Origin: Pleurocapsa minor HA4230-MV1
Lineage (GTDB): Bacteria > Cyanobacteriota > Cyanobacteriia > Cyanobacteriales > Xenococcaceae
Length of the DNA stretch: 64,000 nucleotides
Assembly: GCA_019359095.1 (NCBI GenBank)
Contig: JAHHHZ010000013.1
Location: 62,001-126,000 of the forward strand
Reading direction: 5' to 3'
Shown here: one piece after another, positions 51,158-61,851 of the stretch
Layout: each line of letters starts with the position of its first letter
Numbering within the stretch: position 1 is the stretch's first letter
Translations under genes and position numbers: made by a program
The notes under the pieces: generated by a model
What the model was told of the DNA's origin: nothing
Seen by the model: only the letters and a program-made list of their open reading frames with translations
Database searches by the model: none

Positions 51158-51746
51158 AGGATTAAAAAGTGTCTAAATATCTGTAGTTTAGACTAACAAG
51201 AATAACCAGAGGAAAGAGGAAATAAGAAATAGGAAATAGGAAGTAGAAAGTAGGAAATTTTGTAAGGCGGAAGTAGTGTTTCAAAGATGTCCGAATGTTT
51301 TTACGTAGTAGGTCGTCAAATTTGTTTTGAGTAATGAGTTTTTAATTTACTACCTAAGTAGGTAGGCAAAATAATTGATCAAACCCCTACCCTTAGAGCT
51401 ATTTGTCCTAAAGGATTCCTAAAGGATTAGCTCCTTCGTCCTAAAGGATACCGCTCCGCATATCGCGTCACCGCTCCGCATATTACTCGTTACTCATTAC
51501 TTGTTACTCCCTAACCTCATTTCCAATTTAATTACACCCACTACCCACTACCCACTACCTAATCTCAACCCATCAATTCAAACTTGACGATCTAGTAGGT
51601 CTATAACTGCTTCTGTTTGAAGGGGGTGATTAATCTTTCCTCAGAGGCAAGGCAATTTTATTAAAGCAGAGTAGGATCTTAGTCTATTAATTTTTTATTA
51701 TGCTTAAAAGTGGTAGTTAGTCCAAGCCACTCAGGAAATTGAGATT
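51158..51746. repeat. Repeat-rich spacer between ABC ATPase and tamB genes
   Basis: It contains purine-rich GGAAATA/GGAAGTA units (51215-51260), interspersed CCTAAAGGAT palindromes with CCGCTCCGCATAT modules (51405-51490), and CTACCCA heptamers (about 51536-51560). An AGGA lies about ten bases before the tamB-like ATG. No gene found. Confidence 0.6.
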
Positions 51747-54700
51747 ATGACTAAATCTATTAACACTCCCCCAAATCCTGAACCTGAGAAACCAAAGGTT
51801 TGGCAGCGTTTGTTGAACAAGCTTAAGTCTTCTCCGAAAACGGTTGTCGCGGGAGTTACGGCGATCGCAGCTGTAGGTAGTTTGGGCTACTGGGGAACAC
51901 AAGTATTAGCCAAAAAGAAATTAGCGCCGTTTCTGGAGAATCAAATCGGCAAGATTATTGAGCGTCCCCTTGATTTGGGAGAGTTAAAAGGTTTTTCTCT
52001 CAACGGTGTTGAGTTTGGTCAGACGGTTATTCCGCCGACAGCTACCGATCCAGATAAGGTGACGGTGGAAGGGGTAAAAGTTGGGTTTAATCTTATCCCT
52101 GTCTTATTTCGTCGTACTCTACCTCTAGAGGTGGCTTTAATTCAACCTGATATTTATCTCGAACAAGAGCAGGATGGAGAATGGATTAACTTAGATTTTC
52201 TCAAGAAAGATACTGAAAAAAAAGAGCCGTTGGTTTACTTTGATGTAGATTTGGATGTCGAACAAGCCAATATTACTGCTGTACCTTACCAGCAGGAGCC
52301 GCTTAAAGGGAAGTTAGACGGTAGTGGAAGATATAATCAGAAACAAGCTTTGGCAGAATATGATCTCGACGCAACTATTGAACAGGCTAAAGCAACAATT
52401 CAGGGGGAAACTAAGCTAGAAACTGGCAGCACCAATACCAGACTGCTGGTGGAGAATCTGATTTTAGCGGATGCAGCGACATTTTTACCAATTCCCGTAG
52501 AAATTAATAGTGGTACGCTCAACGCCGATTTAGATATTAATATTCCTTCCTTAGACGAAATTACCGCAGCTAATGTTAAAGGAAAAGTTAATCTGCAAAA
52601 CCTGTCGGGATCGGCTACGGATTTAGACGCTCCTATTTCGGCAGAATCTCAGCTAAATTTCAGTGGTCGTAATGCCCAAATCAACCAAACTCGGGCAACT
52701 TTAGGCGATATTACCGCCCAGGTAGATGGACAGGTTAATTTAGATAATGGCTACGATTTAGATGTTGATGTACTGCCGTTTCAACTAGCTAGTCTACCCA
52801 ATAAACTCACTGAGGGTTTACCTGTGGATGTTGCAGGAATAATCGAAGCACAGGTTCAACTACGAGGAGCAATTAAAGATCCCAAACTAACGGGCAAGAT
52901 TAACAATACTCAGACGGTAATTATAGGTCAAACGACTTTAAAGAAAATTAAGGCTGATTTTCGTGGTGATTTAGAGCAAGTCGTCTTAGATGATGTGCAG
53001 ATTATCCCTGTGGCAGGGGGAAAGGTAATGGCAGCAGGAAAAATCGAGACTAATCTACGACAGGCTTTAGAAAGTAAGCAGCCAATCGATTCAACTAAGA
53101 TGCCACTAGCCTTGAGCTTTACCGCCGATTTACCCACACAACAGCTGGTTAATCCTTACTATCAATTACCCCAAAATGTGGCGATTGGTAATCTTCAAGC
53201 TGAAGGACAGATTGACGGCACTTTAAATAATCCTCAAGGCATGGTCAATTGGAATATTGCCGACTCTAGCGCGAGAAACCTAGAAGATGTTGCAGGCTCA
53301 GGAGAATTGGTTATTGCCAATCAGAATATACAGCTGCAAGACACTGAAATTACCTACGGAGAGGGTAAGGTAGACGTAACGGCAGATGCTAATTTAAATA
53401 ATAAAAAATGGCAAGCAAGCCTAGACGCAAATTCTCTCAACCTCAGACCCTTTGCCGCTCAGTTTAGTAATCCTAATTTAAACCTAGATCGACCTCTGGC
53501 GGTAGATACGGCTCAGGCTAAGTTTAACGGCAGCTTAGATCGCCTAGGCTTAGAGCAAATTGCGGGGAGTGTGGATCTCAATCTAGATGTTAATGGTGGA
53601 GATGTTGTAGTTGATAGTCAGCTTAATGGGGGCAATATTCAAGCCCAAACTACTACCAACAATATTAAGCTAGATTCTTTCATTCCCAGTCTACCTGTTG
53701 CCACATCTTTGACAGGGGGAACAATTAATACTTCAGGCACAATCAAGCAGCTACTAGCATTTAAAGATAATCCTAACTTAAATAGTCTCCAAGCTGATGC
53801 CGATTTAGATCTATTGCTAGATGGTGAAGCCGTTGCGGTCAACAGCCAATTAAACTCAGGTAAGATTCAAGCAACAGCCAATACCAGCCAGATTAATCTT
53901 AATCGCTTTGCCTCTAATTTACCTATCCCCGCAAATATTAGGTCGAGTCAGCTAACGGCTTCTGGGGAATTACGACAGTTATTAACCTTGGCTGATGATT
54001 CTAGTCTCAGCACTTTTGTTGCCCGTGTAGATGCTGATTTAGATGTGGCTGAAGGAACGGTAAAAGCGATCGCCAATCTGAATAATAACCAGTGGCAGGC
54101 GAATGTTGATGCCAATGATCTTAGCTCCCAACTCTTGTTAGATCGATTTGCTCCCCCTAATCTGGCTGGGCTACAGGTAGATAATATTAATGCACAAGGT
54201 AATCTGGCGGGAGATATTCGCCCTTTAATCAACCAAGCTGCGAGGATTCCTGTGGCGGTTAATCAACTTACGGTGGATTCGGGAGTGCAAAACCTTCAGG
54301 CTCAGGGCAATATTACCTTAGCGAACATTGCCAGTAAGTTAGATGCTGATAGTAATCTTAATGTGATCGCTAACCTCGACTTCGATCGCCTACCCATCGA
54401 TCAGCTGGTGGCAGCAACTAGCCAAAATAACGAGCTAATTAAAGAGAGTGTTAATTTCAAGGGGAAAGCTGCTTTTAACGGTCAATTTAACGGTCAACAA
54501 TTACTTTCAGCGCCAACGGAAAACGTCAGTCTGACAGGAGATCTCAATCTCCAGAATTTTGCCTTCAACGATATTGTTTTTGACTCGATCATGACAGGGA
54601 GGCTTAATGTACAACCGCAGCAAGCAATTGCCCTCAATCTTCAAGGAGAACAGGATATCATCGCCGCTAGAGCCGTTCCCTGTACCAGGAGGGACTGTAA

Positions 54701-57590
54701 ACTTCCCTATCTACCTACCAATTTAGAAATACGTCAGGGAGAAAATACCGAGCAACCTGTAATAGCTGTTGGCACGCGCCAGGGCGATCGCTTTGCTTTA
54801 GATATTGATAATTTTCCTCTAGCATTACTCAATGTTGCTCCAGGTAAAGCAGCAGGTATTGAAGGCCCGATCAGCGGTACAACTACAGGAGAAATAGATC
54901 TTAATCTCTATACTCTGGCAACCACAGGAAATATTCAAGTGGCTCAACCAGGGTTGGGCTATATTCAAGCCGATCAGCTTAACGCCGACTTTAACTATGA
55001 CCCCGCTAATAGTCTTGCCGAAGTTAGCAGCGCTTCTTTGAAACTAGATCGGAGTCAATATGATTTCAATGCTGCTTTAAATTTAGCTACTGGCGCGATT
55101 GACGGTAGATTAAACATTCCCCAGGCATATATCCAAGATGCTCTGACTACCCTAAACTGGTTCACTGTCGAAGACGTAATTAGCCTATTGCAGACCCCCA
55201 TCTATGCCGATCCCTCGGTGATTAGACCTGCACCAGAAAAAGATACAGTCGATCAGTCGATCGCCCGCAAGCTCAATCAGTTACGTCGGGTTAATCGCCA
55301 AATCCAAGCAAATGCAGCTATTCGGCAAGCAGGAAGTATTCCCACCAAGTTAGATATTAAGGGTAAATATGCAGGAGAAATAATTCTGGGGGGGACAATT
55401 CAAGTCCCTGAAGCTGATTTTCGAGTTGAGGGTAATAATTGGCAATGGCAACCTCGACAAGCTTACCCCGATCTTGTTAGTCCTCTGGGCTTAGTTATCG
55501 AAGAGTCACAGTATATTGCTTTACCCAAACTGTTAATTGATGGGGAGCTGCAAGGGACAACAGTAGATTTAGCCGAAGCCAGAATTGAGGTGCAAGAAGC
55601 AATCTTATCCCTCAAAGGTAAGTTATCTGCCCAACAAACTGATGCGAAGTTCGCCGTGGCTAATTTAACCGTGGACGACATCGACAGTTTCGTCGAGATT
55701 CCCGTAGATCTAGCAGGAGAAATCAATAGTGTCGGGACAATTAAAGGAACGCTAGAACAGCCACGACTAGAAGGTAAAGTAGCTTTCTCCAATGGAGCGT
55801 TTAACGGCAACCTCTTGCCCGCTAAAGTAGCAGGAAACTTTAATTATGACGGTAGCAAGCTGGGCTTTAAAACCACTGCCCCAGATGAGATTCAGGTCGA
55901 GGCTAATCTTCCCTATCCAATTATCCCTGGTAAAAGCGATCGCTTTACGGCAAAAGCCAATATCGAATCAGAAGCCTTTGTTTTTCTAGATGCTTTTAGT
56001 CAAAACTATCTTAACTGGGTAGGGGGTGAAGGAGATGCTCAACTTGAGGCGAGTGCGCGTTTGGATTTGAACCGAGCAGAAAAAATTTATGACTTGTCCG
56101 CTCAAGGAGTAGTAAATCTCGATGATGCCAACGTGATCGTCCAAACTCCCTTCTTTACTGAGCCATTTCAAGGTACAGGCAAAATTACCATCAACAACCA
56201 GATAGTTAATGTTGAGACTCTCGATGCTACCTTCGCTAATAAAGATTTATCAGCAACAGGTAAATTTCCCATTCTCACCCCAGTACGAGGTTTAAAAAAT
56301 CCTTTAACAATTAATTTACCCAAAGGAGATATTGAGATCGATAAACTTTATCAAGGCGGAGTTGAAGGACAAGTAATAGTTACAGGGGTATCCCTTAAGC
56401 CAGTCATTAGCGGTGAAGTTACTTTAGCTGATGGAAAAGTATCTATTCCTCAAACGAAAACTCCAACGGCGGGAGATGCAGTCCAAGTTGGTAAATCTCA
56501 GGCAATTAATGCGGTGTCTAGAGTTAAAACCCGCAATAATTCCCGTACAGCACAGTCACAAACTACTGCTCCAAAGTCTGTGATCACAGCGTTAAACAAT
56601 CTTAAAGTCAATCTTAAAGACTTTAAGCTACAGCAAACTCCCCTCTATGATTTTCAGCTAAAAGGTGGTTTAACTCTCAACGGCACAGCAGATGAACCCA
56701 ACAATATTATTCCCCAGGGCAAATTAACACTGACCAAGGCAGATGTAGATTTATTTAGCAATACCTTTAAACTGGCTCGTAATCGGGATAATACAATTGT
56801 TTTTAGTCCCAAAGCAGGTGTTTTTAATCCCGAGCTTGATGTCGTTTTAAGGACTTCCGTCGAAGATGTCCAAGGTGATGCAAGCAGCTTACGTTTGGCA
56901 GACTCTAACGCCAACGAAATTAACGATCCTCTAACTCAAGGCAATGACAGTCAGACTGTTCGCATTAGTTTGACCGTTGATGGGGAAGCACAAGAAATTT
57001 TGCCTAATTTGGGTCAAACAGCTCGTTCTAATTGCGATATCCGCCCTAGCAATCAGCCTTTTGTCAAAAATCAAGCATCTTACAATCAAGCCGAATTAAA
57101 CCGCTTCACTCAATGTTTTGGCGATAATTTTTCCCTTAACACCCAGAATAATCCTGGCGATGTCGGTTCACAGCGTAGTTTAATCAATTCCCCAGCGGTA
57201 GCACTAACTAGTACGCCTTCTCTTAATCAGGGAGAAATTGTCAACCTTTTAAGCAATCAGTTTGTCGGTTTTGCTAGAGACATTAGTAGTGCTAGCCAAT
57301 CAGAACTATTTGATTTAGGGGTACAAAGGTTTGTGGTTAATCCTCTTTTAGATAGCGTTCTCTATCGAGTAGAAGACACAACAGTTGGTTGGGGTAAGAA
57401 AATTAATTTAGACTATCTAACCATCTACCCCGCTCTTGAAGGCACTTACCAAATCAATCAAGATTCTTCAATCCGCTTTATCTATAGCCACAACTTATTC
57501 ACTAAATTAATTGAAACGATTAATAGTACTGGAGACGAGGAAACCAGTAGCAGTAATGAAATCAAACTTGAATACCAGAGAAATTTTTAA
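51747..57590 (+). CDS. TamB/TIC236-like translocation and assembly protein
   Basis: A 1947-residue protein with one N-terminal membrane anchor (TVVAGVTAIAAVGSLGYWGT) and a long chain of short beta repeats of the AsmA/TamB type (many LDGSG.., VNLQNLSG, ATGKFP-like units). It ends with the TamB (DUF490) domain of about 300 residues, closing LDYLTIYPALEGTYQINQDS and IKLEYQRNF. TamB-like bridges span the periplasm and move lipids or aid outer-membrane protein insertion; plant TIC236 derives from the cyanobacterial form. No TamA/Omp85 gene is adjacent. It is followed at 46 bp by a small membrane protein gene. Confidence 0.9.
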   Translation: MTKSINTPPNPEPEKPKVWQRLLNKLKSSPKTVVAGVTAIAAVGSLGYWGTQVLAKKKLAPFLENQIGKIIERPLDLGELKGFSLNGVEFGQTVIPPTATDPDKVTVEGVKVGFNLIPVLFRRTLPLEVALIQPDIYLEQEQDGEWINLDFLKKDTEKKEPLVYFDVDLDVEQANITAVPYQQEPLKGKLDGSGRYNQKQALAEYDLDATIEQAKATIQGETKLETGSTNTRLLVENLILADAATFLPIPVEINSGTLNADLDINIPSLDEITAANVKGKVNLQNLSGSATDLDAPISAESQLNFSGRNAQINQTRATLGDITAQVDGQVNLDNGYDLDVDVLPFQLASLPNKLTEGLPVDVAGIIEAQVQLRGAIKDPKLTGKINNTQTVIIGQTTLKKIKADFRGDLEQVVLDDVQIIPVAGGKVMAAGKIETNLRQALESKQPIDSTKMPLALSFTADLPTQQLVNPYYQLPQNVAIGNLQAEGQIDGTLNNPQGMVNWNIADSSARNLEDVAGSGELVIANQNIQLQDTEITYGEGKVDVTADANLNNKKWQASLDANSLNLRPFAAQFSNPNLNLDRPLAVDTAQAKFNGSLDRLGLEQIAGSVDLNLDVNGGDVVVDSQLNGGNIQAQTTTNNIKLDSFIPSLPVATSLTGGTINTSGTIKQLLAFKDNPNLNSLQADADLDLLLDGEAVAVNSQLNSGKIQATANTSQINLNRFASNLPIPANIRSSQLTASGELRQLLTLADDSSLSTFVARVDADLDVAEGTVKAIANLNNNQWQANVDANDLSSQLLLDRFAPPNLAGLQVDNINAQGNLAGDIRPLINQAARIPVAVNQLTVDSGVQNLQAQGNITLANIASKLDADSNLNVIANLDFDRLPIDQLVAATSQNNELIKESVNFKGKAAFNGQFNGQQLLSAPTENVSLTGDLNLQNFAFNDIVFDSIMTGRLNVQPQQAIALNLQGEQDIIAARAVPCTRRDCKLPYLPTNLEIRQGENTEQPVIAVGTRQGDRFALDIDNFPLALLNVAPGKAAGIEGPISGTTTGEIDLNLYTLATTGNIQVAQPGLGYIQADQLNADFNYDPANSLAEVSSASLKLDRSQYDFNAALNLATGAIDGRLNIPQAYIQDALTTLNWFTVEDVISLLQTPIYADPSVIRPAPEKDTVDQSIARKLNQLRRVNRQIQANAAIRQAGSIPTKLDIKGKYAGEIILGGTIQVPEADFRVEGNNWQWQPRQAYPDLVSPLGLVIEESQYIALPKLLIDGELQGTTVDLAEARIEVQEAILSLKGKLSAQQTDAKFAVANLTVDDIDSFVEIPVDLAGEINSVGTIKGTLEQPRLEGKVAFSNGAFNGNLLPAKVAGNFNYDGSKLGFKTTAPDEIQVEANLPYPIIPGKSDRFTAKANIESEAFVFLDAFSQNYLNWVGGEGDAQLEASARLDLNRAEKIYDLSAQGVVNLDDANVIVQTPFFTEPFQGTGKITINNQIVNVETLDATFANKDLSATGKFPILTPVRGLKNPLTINLPKGDIEIDKLYQGGVEGQVIVTGVSLKPVISGEVTLADGKVSIPQTKTPTAGDAVQVGKSQAINAVSRVKTRNNSRTAQSQTTAPKSVITALNNLKVNLKDFKLQQTPLYDFQLKGGLTLNGTADEPNNIIPQGKLTLTKADVDLFSNTFKLARNRDNTIVFSPKAGVFNPELDVVLRTSVEDVQGDASSLRLADSNANEINDPLTQGNDSQTVRISLTVDGEAQEILPNLGQTARSNCDIRPSNQPFVKNQASYNQAELNRFTQCFGDNFSLNTQNNPGDVGSQRSLINSPAVALTSTPSLNQGEIVNLLSNQFVGFARDISSASQSELFDLGVQRFVVNPLLDSVLYRVEDTTVGWGKKINLDYLTIYPALEGTYQINQDSSIRFIYSHNLFTKLIETINSTGDEETSSSNEIKLEYQRNF

Positions 57591-57636
57591 CTCTAATCGT
57601 CTAGCATAGTTCGTGGAACATTAAACTTGTAGCAGA

Positions 57637-58338
57637 ATGCAGCTCAAAATTACAGCTTTTCCGCGTATTATTGCCAGATATCTCATGATTGGCGTGATTT
57701 TTTTCACCATCGTCGGTGTGGTCATTCAAATCGGCAAATATGTATTTAACTATCAAGATGAATGGCTAAATCTGTTTAATGTCGATCGCGAATTAAACTT
57801 TCCTACTTGGTATTCCGCCTTGATGATTGCCTTTTGCGCAGTATTACTCAAAATTATTGCTACGGGTAAAAAACAACAGGGCGATCGCTATACTAAAGAC
57901 TGGCAATTATTATCCCTGATCTTTTGGTTTCTGGCGATCGATGAAATAGTTAGTATCCACGAAATCTTGATTATTCCTGAAGTCAGTCAAGCGCTTAATT
58001 TACCTTGGTTTCTCCATTCAGCTTGGGTCATCCCTGGCATGATTTTTGTCGCCTGGTTTGCCCGACGCTATAGCAAATTTGTCCGCCATTTACCCGCCAA
58101 ATCTCGACTGCACTTTATTTTTGCTGCCTGTATTTATGTTGGGGGGGCATTAATTATGGAAATGATTGGGAGCTATTTTGCTGAATCTCTTAGTCAACAG
58201 AACATCATCTATGCCCTAACTACTTCGGTTGAAGAATGCCTAGAAATGACTGGCATTGTCATTTTGATCTATTCCTTACTTTACTATCTAGGTCAATGGG
58301 CGCATCAACTCGATCTTCAGATCGATATTTTGGGGTAG
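57637..58338 (+). CDS. Multi-helix membrane protein with conserved acidic motifs
   Basis: A 233-residue protein with about six helices. Charged motifs inside or at the edge of helices stand out: AIDEIVSIHE (about 100-109), LHSAWVIPG, MEMIGSYF and VEECLEMTG. Acidic and histidine residues at such positions recall metal-dependent membrane hydrolases, but I cannot name a family. It lies 46 bp after the tamB-like gene on the same strand, so co-transcription and a shared envelope role are plausible. Confidence 0.65.
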   Translation: MQLKITAFPRIIARYLMIGVIFFTIVGVVIQIGKYVFNYQDEWLNLFNVDRELNFPTWYSALMIAFCAVLLKIIATGKKQQGDRYTKDWQLLSLIFWFLAIDEIVSIHEILIIPEVSQALNLPWFLHSAWVIPGMIFVAWFARRYSKFVRHLPAKSRLHFIFAACIYVGGALIMEMIGSYFAESLSQQNIIYALTTSVEECLEMTGIVILIYSLLYYLGQWAHQLDLQIDILG

Positions 58339-58350
58339 TAGGTAGTGGTT

Positions 58351-58384
58351 ATATCAAGTCCGCTTAATTACTTTTAATAAAATC
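58351..58384. mobile_element. Single inverted-repeat end related to the 211-bp element
   Basis: ATATCAAGTCCGCTTAATTA and the next 14 bases match the right end of the element at 17563-17595 in reverse complement, with only one or two differences over about 30 bases. No second end was found within 200 bp, so this is a remnant. Confidence 0.5.
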
Positions 58385-58439
58385 TTTGCGTCTTAGTCGG
58401 TAGTGCGAGGCACACCCCACGCTACTTAAATGAACACAA

Positions 58440-58686
58440 TATCTTAGCCTAGACGCTTTAGTAGGTTGGGGAGCCACTGCGTTGCCCTAAAGGACTGATT
58501 ACTAATAGGTGAGCATCAACATTTGAAATAAACAAGTAACATTTGCTAGTTTACTCACCTTAATACCTCTACTACCTATATGCGAAGCGGTATCTCCAAC
58601 TATACGACTTGTCCTAAAGGATACTGCTCCGCATATGCCGCTTAGTTCGGTAGACAAGTCCTTTAGGACTACCCACTACCCACTAC
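58440..58686. repeat. Interspersed palindromes and heptamers between convergent genes
   Basis: GTAGGTTGGGGAGCCACTGC and GCCCTAAAGGAC modules are followed by TATGCGAAGCGGTATCTCC, TGTCCTAAAGGATACTGC, and CTACCCA/CTACCTA heptamers that run to the stop of the PatA-type gene. No gene. Confidence 0.65.
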
Positions 58687-58689
58687 CTA

Positions 58690-59868
58690 CTACCTATTTC
58701 CCAAATGCTCCTCGATCTTTTGCACTAGCTCATCGGCATCAACGGTTTTACGTAAAAAGTCGGATGAGCCTACCATTCTTGCTCTCAGGCGATCGACCAC
58801 TCCTGAACTGCTAGTCAAAAAGATAATTGGCGTTTGGGTAAATTCTGGATATCGGCGTAATTGAGCGCATAAATCGTATCCGCTAACTTTTGGCATCACA
58901 ACATCCAAGAAAATTAAATCTGGTTGACAACTCATCAGAACTTGAGCTGCATCCTGCGGATCGTTAACTGCCAGAAAGCGATAGCCAGCCATACTAACAA
59001 TTTGCTCCATCAGATGAGAAACCATTGGGCTGTCATCAACACAAGCAATTAAAGGACGATCTTGATGCTCATAATCCTTGCTTTGAAGATTAACTATCTC
59101 TAGCAAGTCGGGAATATCAACTAAACCAAAAATTCCTGACTGAATATAGGGTAAGAGAGAACAAATTACCTGTAAGGGTGAAGTTCGTAACTGGACAGAT
59201 AGATCTCTGAGGGTTCGATTGCCATTAAGTAGTTTACAGAGGCTTTGATAAGCAGAAATTGAAGTTTTTTCTTGAAGCTGTTGAGGTTGTAGGATGACAG
59301 GAGCCATGTTGGGCAGGCGATCTACTACTTGAGCTTCTTGCCAAAGCGACCAAACCTGCTCTATTTGAGTGATTACACTCTCAGGTTCAATTAATTCTAA
59401 AGTTGCCGCTAAAACATTGTCTTGATTGAGACGACAGATAACTTGTCTTGCTTGAGTTAGATCAAAAATAATTTCACTAATTACAAAAGCGATCGTATTT
59501 TTAGCCTGCTGAGGGGTGATAACCTGCTCTTGTACCCAGCGGGATAATTGCTCATATTCCCAGATATTGTCCTTTAAGTCTGCTCTTTGCTGCGTCAGTT
59601 CTTCTTGTAGATGAGAAAGCTGCAAAGGAATTTGTGGCAAATTTAAAATTAGATTCCGCTGCCAACGACGAATCGGATGAATACCTCCCGTAGCATAGAC
59701 AAAATCTCCCTGATAGAGATAAACATGCCATTCATCTCCTTTAACTGGATCGCTAAAGGTTAACCGCCCGCTCAGACGCGCTTTTTGTAAGGAAGTAAAC
59801 AGTTTAATCTGCTTGGGAGCAGTGAATTCTCGAATGATTAAATTGTCGGAAGTATTTTTGGGACTCAT
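58690..59868 (-). CDS. PatA-type response regulator (PATAN/DUF4388 plus receiver)
   Basis: The 392-residue protein begins with the PATAN/DUF4388 domain (LFTSLQKARLSGRLTFSD, VYLYQGDFVYATGGIHPIRR), has a helical middle (about 90-260), and ends with a receiver domain (IACVDDSPMVSHLM, Asp322 in LIFLDVVMPKVSG, Lys374). This is the PatA/PixG/PilG layout used in phototaxis, pili and heterocyst patterning. No CheW, CheA or MCP genes are beside it. The start overlaps the mutT stop as ATGA. Confidence 0.88.
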   Translation of the reverse strand: MSPKNTSDNLIIREFTAPKQIKLFTSLQKARLSGRLTFSDPVKGDEWHVYLYQGDFVYATGGIHPIRRWQRNLILNLPQIPLQLSHLQEELTQQRADLKDNIWEYEQLSRWVQEQVITPQQAKNTIAFVISEIIFDLTQARQVICRLNQDNVLAATLELIEPESVITQIEQVWSLWQEAQVVDRLPNMAPVILQPQQLQEKTSISAYQSLCKLLNGNRTLRDLSVQLRTSPLQVICSLLPYIQSGIFGLVDIPDLLEIVNLQSKDYEHQDRPLIACVDDSPMVSHLMEQIVSMAGYRFLAVNDPQDAAQVLMSCQPDLIFLDVVMPKVSGYDLCAQLRRYPEFTQTPIIFLTSSSGVVDRLRARMVGSSDFLRKTVDADELVQKIEEHLGNR

Positions 59869-60287
59869 GTGCTTATGCCCCTTCGCTGAAGAAGATTAAC
59901 TATTTGGCTATTGGCGCTAGGAAATTGATATTGATTGATTTGGGCAGGTTCTACCCAGTGAATTTCTTCGCACTCCAGGGTTTGTGGTTGACCACTTAAG
60001 TATTGGCAGTCATGAACATATAAAGTTACGTCAAAGGTTTTATAGGTATGAGTAATTGTAATCAAGCGATCGCCTACTGCAATCTCAATCGCTAATTCTT
60101 CTCGGACTTCACGCTGAATGCATTCTTCGATCGTCTCTCCTGGCTCAATTTTGCCCCCAGGAAATTCCCATAGTCCACCCATCTCTCCTGATTGTTTTCG
60201 ACGATCTATCAGGATTTTTCCCTGCTGATTGTTGATTACAGCTACTCCAATCTGTTTGTGTGTCAGAGGAAGTGAGTTTAATGACAT
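59865..60287 (-). CDS. mutT: MutT-type Nudix hydrolase (8-oxo-dGTP diphosphatase)
   Basis: The Nudix box GKIEPGETIEECIQREVREE is complete. The surrounding GGLWEFPGGK and start QIGVAVINNQQGKILIDRR are characteristic of MutT, which removes oxidised dGTP. I chose ATG 60287 (140 residues) because similarity starts there; an in-frame start at 60359 adds 24 unlike residues. Its stop overlaps the PatA-type gene, an unexpected operon partner. Confidence 0.88.
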   Translation of the reverse strand: MSLNSLPLTHKQIGVAVINNQQGKILIDRRKQSGEMGGLWEFPGGKIEPGETIEECIQREVREELAIEIAVGDRLITITHTYKTFDVTLYVHDCQYLSGQPQTLECEEIHWVEPAQINQYQFPSANSQIVNLLQRRGIST

Positions 60288-60355
60288 AAAATGTTTGATA
60301 TTTTTGTCTGGATTATAAGCTAATTTAAAATTGTAGAAGTTATAAATAGTACAAA

Positions 60356-60381
60356 GCAACCTTTAACTTAGTCAAGGTTGC
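60356..60381 (-). terminator. Hairpin between DUF760 and mutT genes
   Basis: GCAACCTT at 60356-60363 and AAGGTTGC at 60374-60381 make a perfect eight-pair stem with a ten-base loop. In the leftward direction it is followed only by TTTGT, so termination would be weak. It could attenuate read-through between the two genes. Confidence 0.35.
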
Positions 60382-60432
60382 TAATATTACATATATATTT
60401 ACATATGTTCTTTTAAATTGATATTGAGATTT

Positions 60433-60759
60433 TTAACTATTGAGCTGAGTTTTCATTAGTGATTGTTCAAAGCCCATTCTTTGCTCGGCATTGCGTAAAA
60501 AATAACCACTGAGCATAGCAGATGCTAATAATTGCCCTAAATTCTGCCGATTGGTGCTGATTTCTACCTGAAAATCTGACTGGGGCATATTGCCTAACAA
60601 ACCAGTAATGTTGTGTTCGATAATCTCAAATACCTCTTGAGATTCAGGCTGGGAGAGATGAGTGATTGTTTCTGGACTTAGAGATTGAACATAATACCAT
60701 AGTGAGTTTTCATTTTCGCTACGCTTGAAAGCACTCTGAGAAATATCTTTATTGCTCAC
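60433..60759 (-). CDS. DUF760 protein
   Basis: This 108-residue soluble protein matches DUF760, shared by cyanobacteria and plastids: SLWYYVQSLSPETITHLSQP, then EIIEHNITGLLGNMP and LGQLLASAMLSGYFLRNAEQ. The start is GTG, fixed by a strong AGGAGG a few bases upstream. In plants some DUF760 proteins are targets of chloroplast proteolysis; the bacterial role is unknown. Confidence 0.85.
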   Translation of the reverse strand: MSNKDISQSAFKRSENENSLWYYVQSLSPETITHLSQPESQEVFEIIEHNITGLLGNMPQSDFQVEISTNRQNLGQLLASAMLSGYFLRNAEQRMGFEQSLMKTQLNS

Positions 60760-60894
60760 TTTGAGCCTCCTGATTAGGATTAATAGAACTACGACTGATA
60801 TGCCCTATTAAAACACCCTGCTATTAATCTAAGGTTACGTAGAACCGAACTCCCAACAGCGAGTTTTCCGATCAATAGCAAGATTATTTGACTT

Positions 60895-61851
60895 TTAGCT
60901 GGCAAGATATTCTCTAATTGCCATTTTGCGTTTACGCAGCTTGGATAAAGCTTCTCGCTCGATTTGTCGCACTCTCTCACGGCTAATACTCAGACACTCA
61001 CCAATCTTGGCTAATGTCATCGGTTTACCATCAGCCAAACCAAAGCGTAAGGAAATTACTTCTTTTTGCTGAGGGGTTAAATCTCCCATTAGTTTTTCCA
61101 AGTCTCTTTTTAAGGAAGAGGAAGTAGCAAAGTCTTCAGGGGATTGTCCTGAATCTTCCAGCATATCACCAAGTTCAGTATCATTATTGTCCCCAACTCT
61201 TACGTCTAGGGAAATTGGCTGACGAGACTTTTCTAAATAATCACGCACCTGTTTAGGAGTAAGCTCCAACTCAATAGCTAGTTCGGCAATAGTCGCAGTT
61301 CTCCCTTTTTGTTGAGCTAACTGTCTTTGAGCCTTTTTAATTTTATTGAGTTTTTCCGTAATGTGAATTGGCAACCGAATGGTACGACCTTTTTCAGCGA
61401 TCGCTCTAGTAATTGCCTGACGAATCCACCAGTAAGCATAGGTACTAAAACGATATCCTTTGGTTGGATCGAATTTTTCTACTCCCCGCTGCATCCCAAT
61501 TGTTCCCTCCTGAATTAGATCTAACAGGTCTAAATTCCGTTTGAGGTATTTTTTGGCTACAGACACTACTAATCGCAGGTTTGCTTCCACCATTTTTCGC
61601 TTAGCAGACTCTCCTGAGTCGATCGCCGTCAATAACTCACTTGGAGTTGTTGCCGCTGCTTTTGCCCATTCTTCTGTGGTAGGTTCTACGCCAAGCTCTT
61701 CGATTAAAGACTCTTTGACTTTAGTTAAAGCGATCGCTTTTTGAACCCTTTTGGAATAGAGAATTTCTTCCTCATGAGTTAAAAGAGGAACACGACCTAT
61801 TTCTTTGAGATAGCTTCTAACCAAGTCGTTAGATTTTTGTGCTGTTTTCAT
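60895..61851 (-). CDS. Group 2 sigma-70 factor (RpoD/SigA family)
   Basis: The 318-residue protein has region 1.2 ([17 protein letters not shown]), region 2 ([49 protein letters not shown]), region 3, and region 4 ([16 protein letters not shown], then [19 protein letters not shown]). It lacks the long acidic N-terminus of the primary SigA, so it is one of the alternative group 2 factors (SigB-SigE class) for stress or dark responses. Which one cannot be told. Confidence 0.9.
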   Translation of the reverse strand: MKTAQKSNDLVRSYLKEIGRVPLLTHEEEILYSKRVQKAIALTKVKESLIEELGVEPTTEEWAKAAATTPSELLTAIDSGESAKRKMVEANLRLVVSVAKKYLKRNLDLLDLIQEGTIGMQRGVEKFDPTKGYRFSTYAYWWIRQAITRAIAEKGRTIRLPIHITEKLNKIKKAQRQLAQQKGRTATIAELAIELELTPKQVRDYLEKSRQPISLDVRVGDNNDTELGDMLEDSGQSPEDFATSSSLKRDLEKLMGDLTPQQKEVISLRFGLADGKPMTLAKIGECLSISRERVRQIEREALSKLRKRKMAIREYLAS

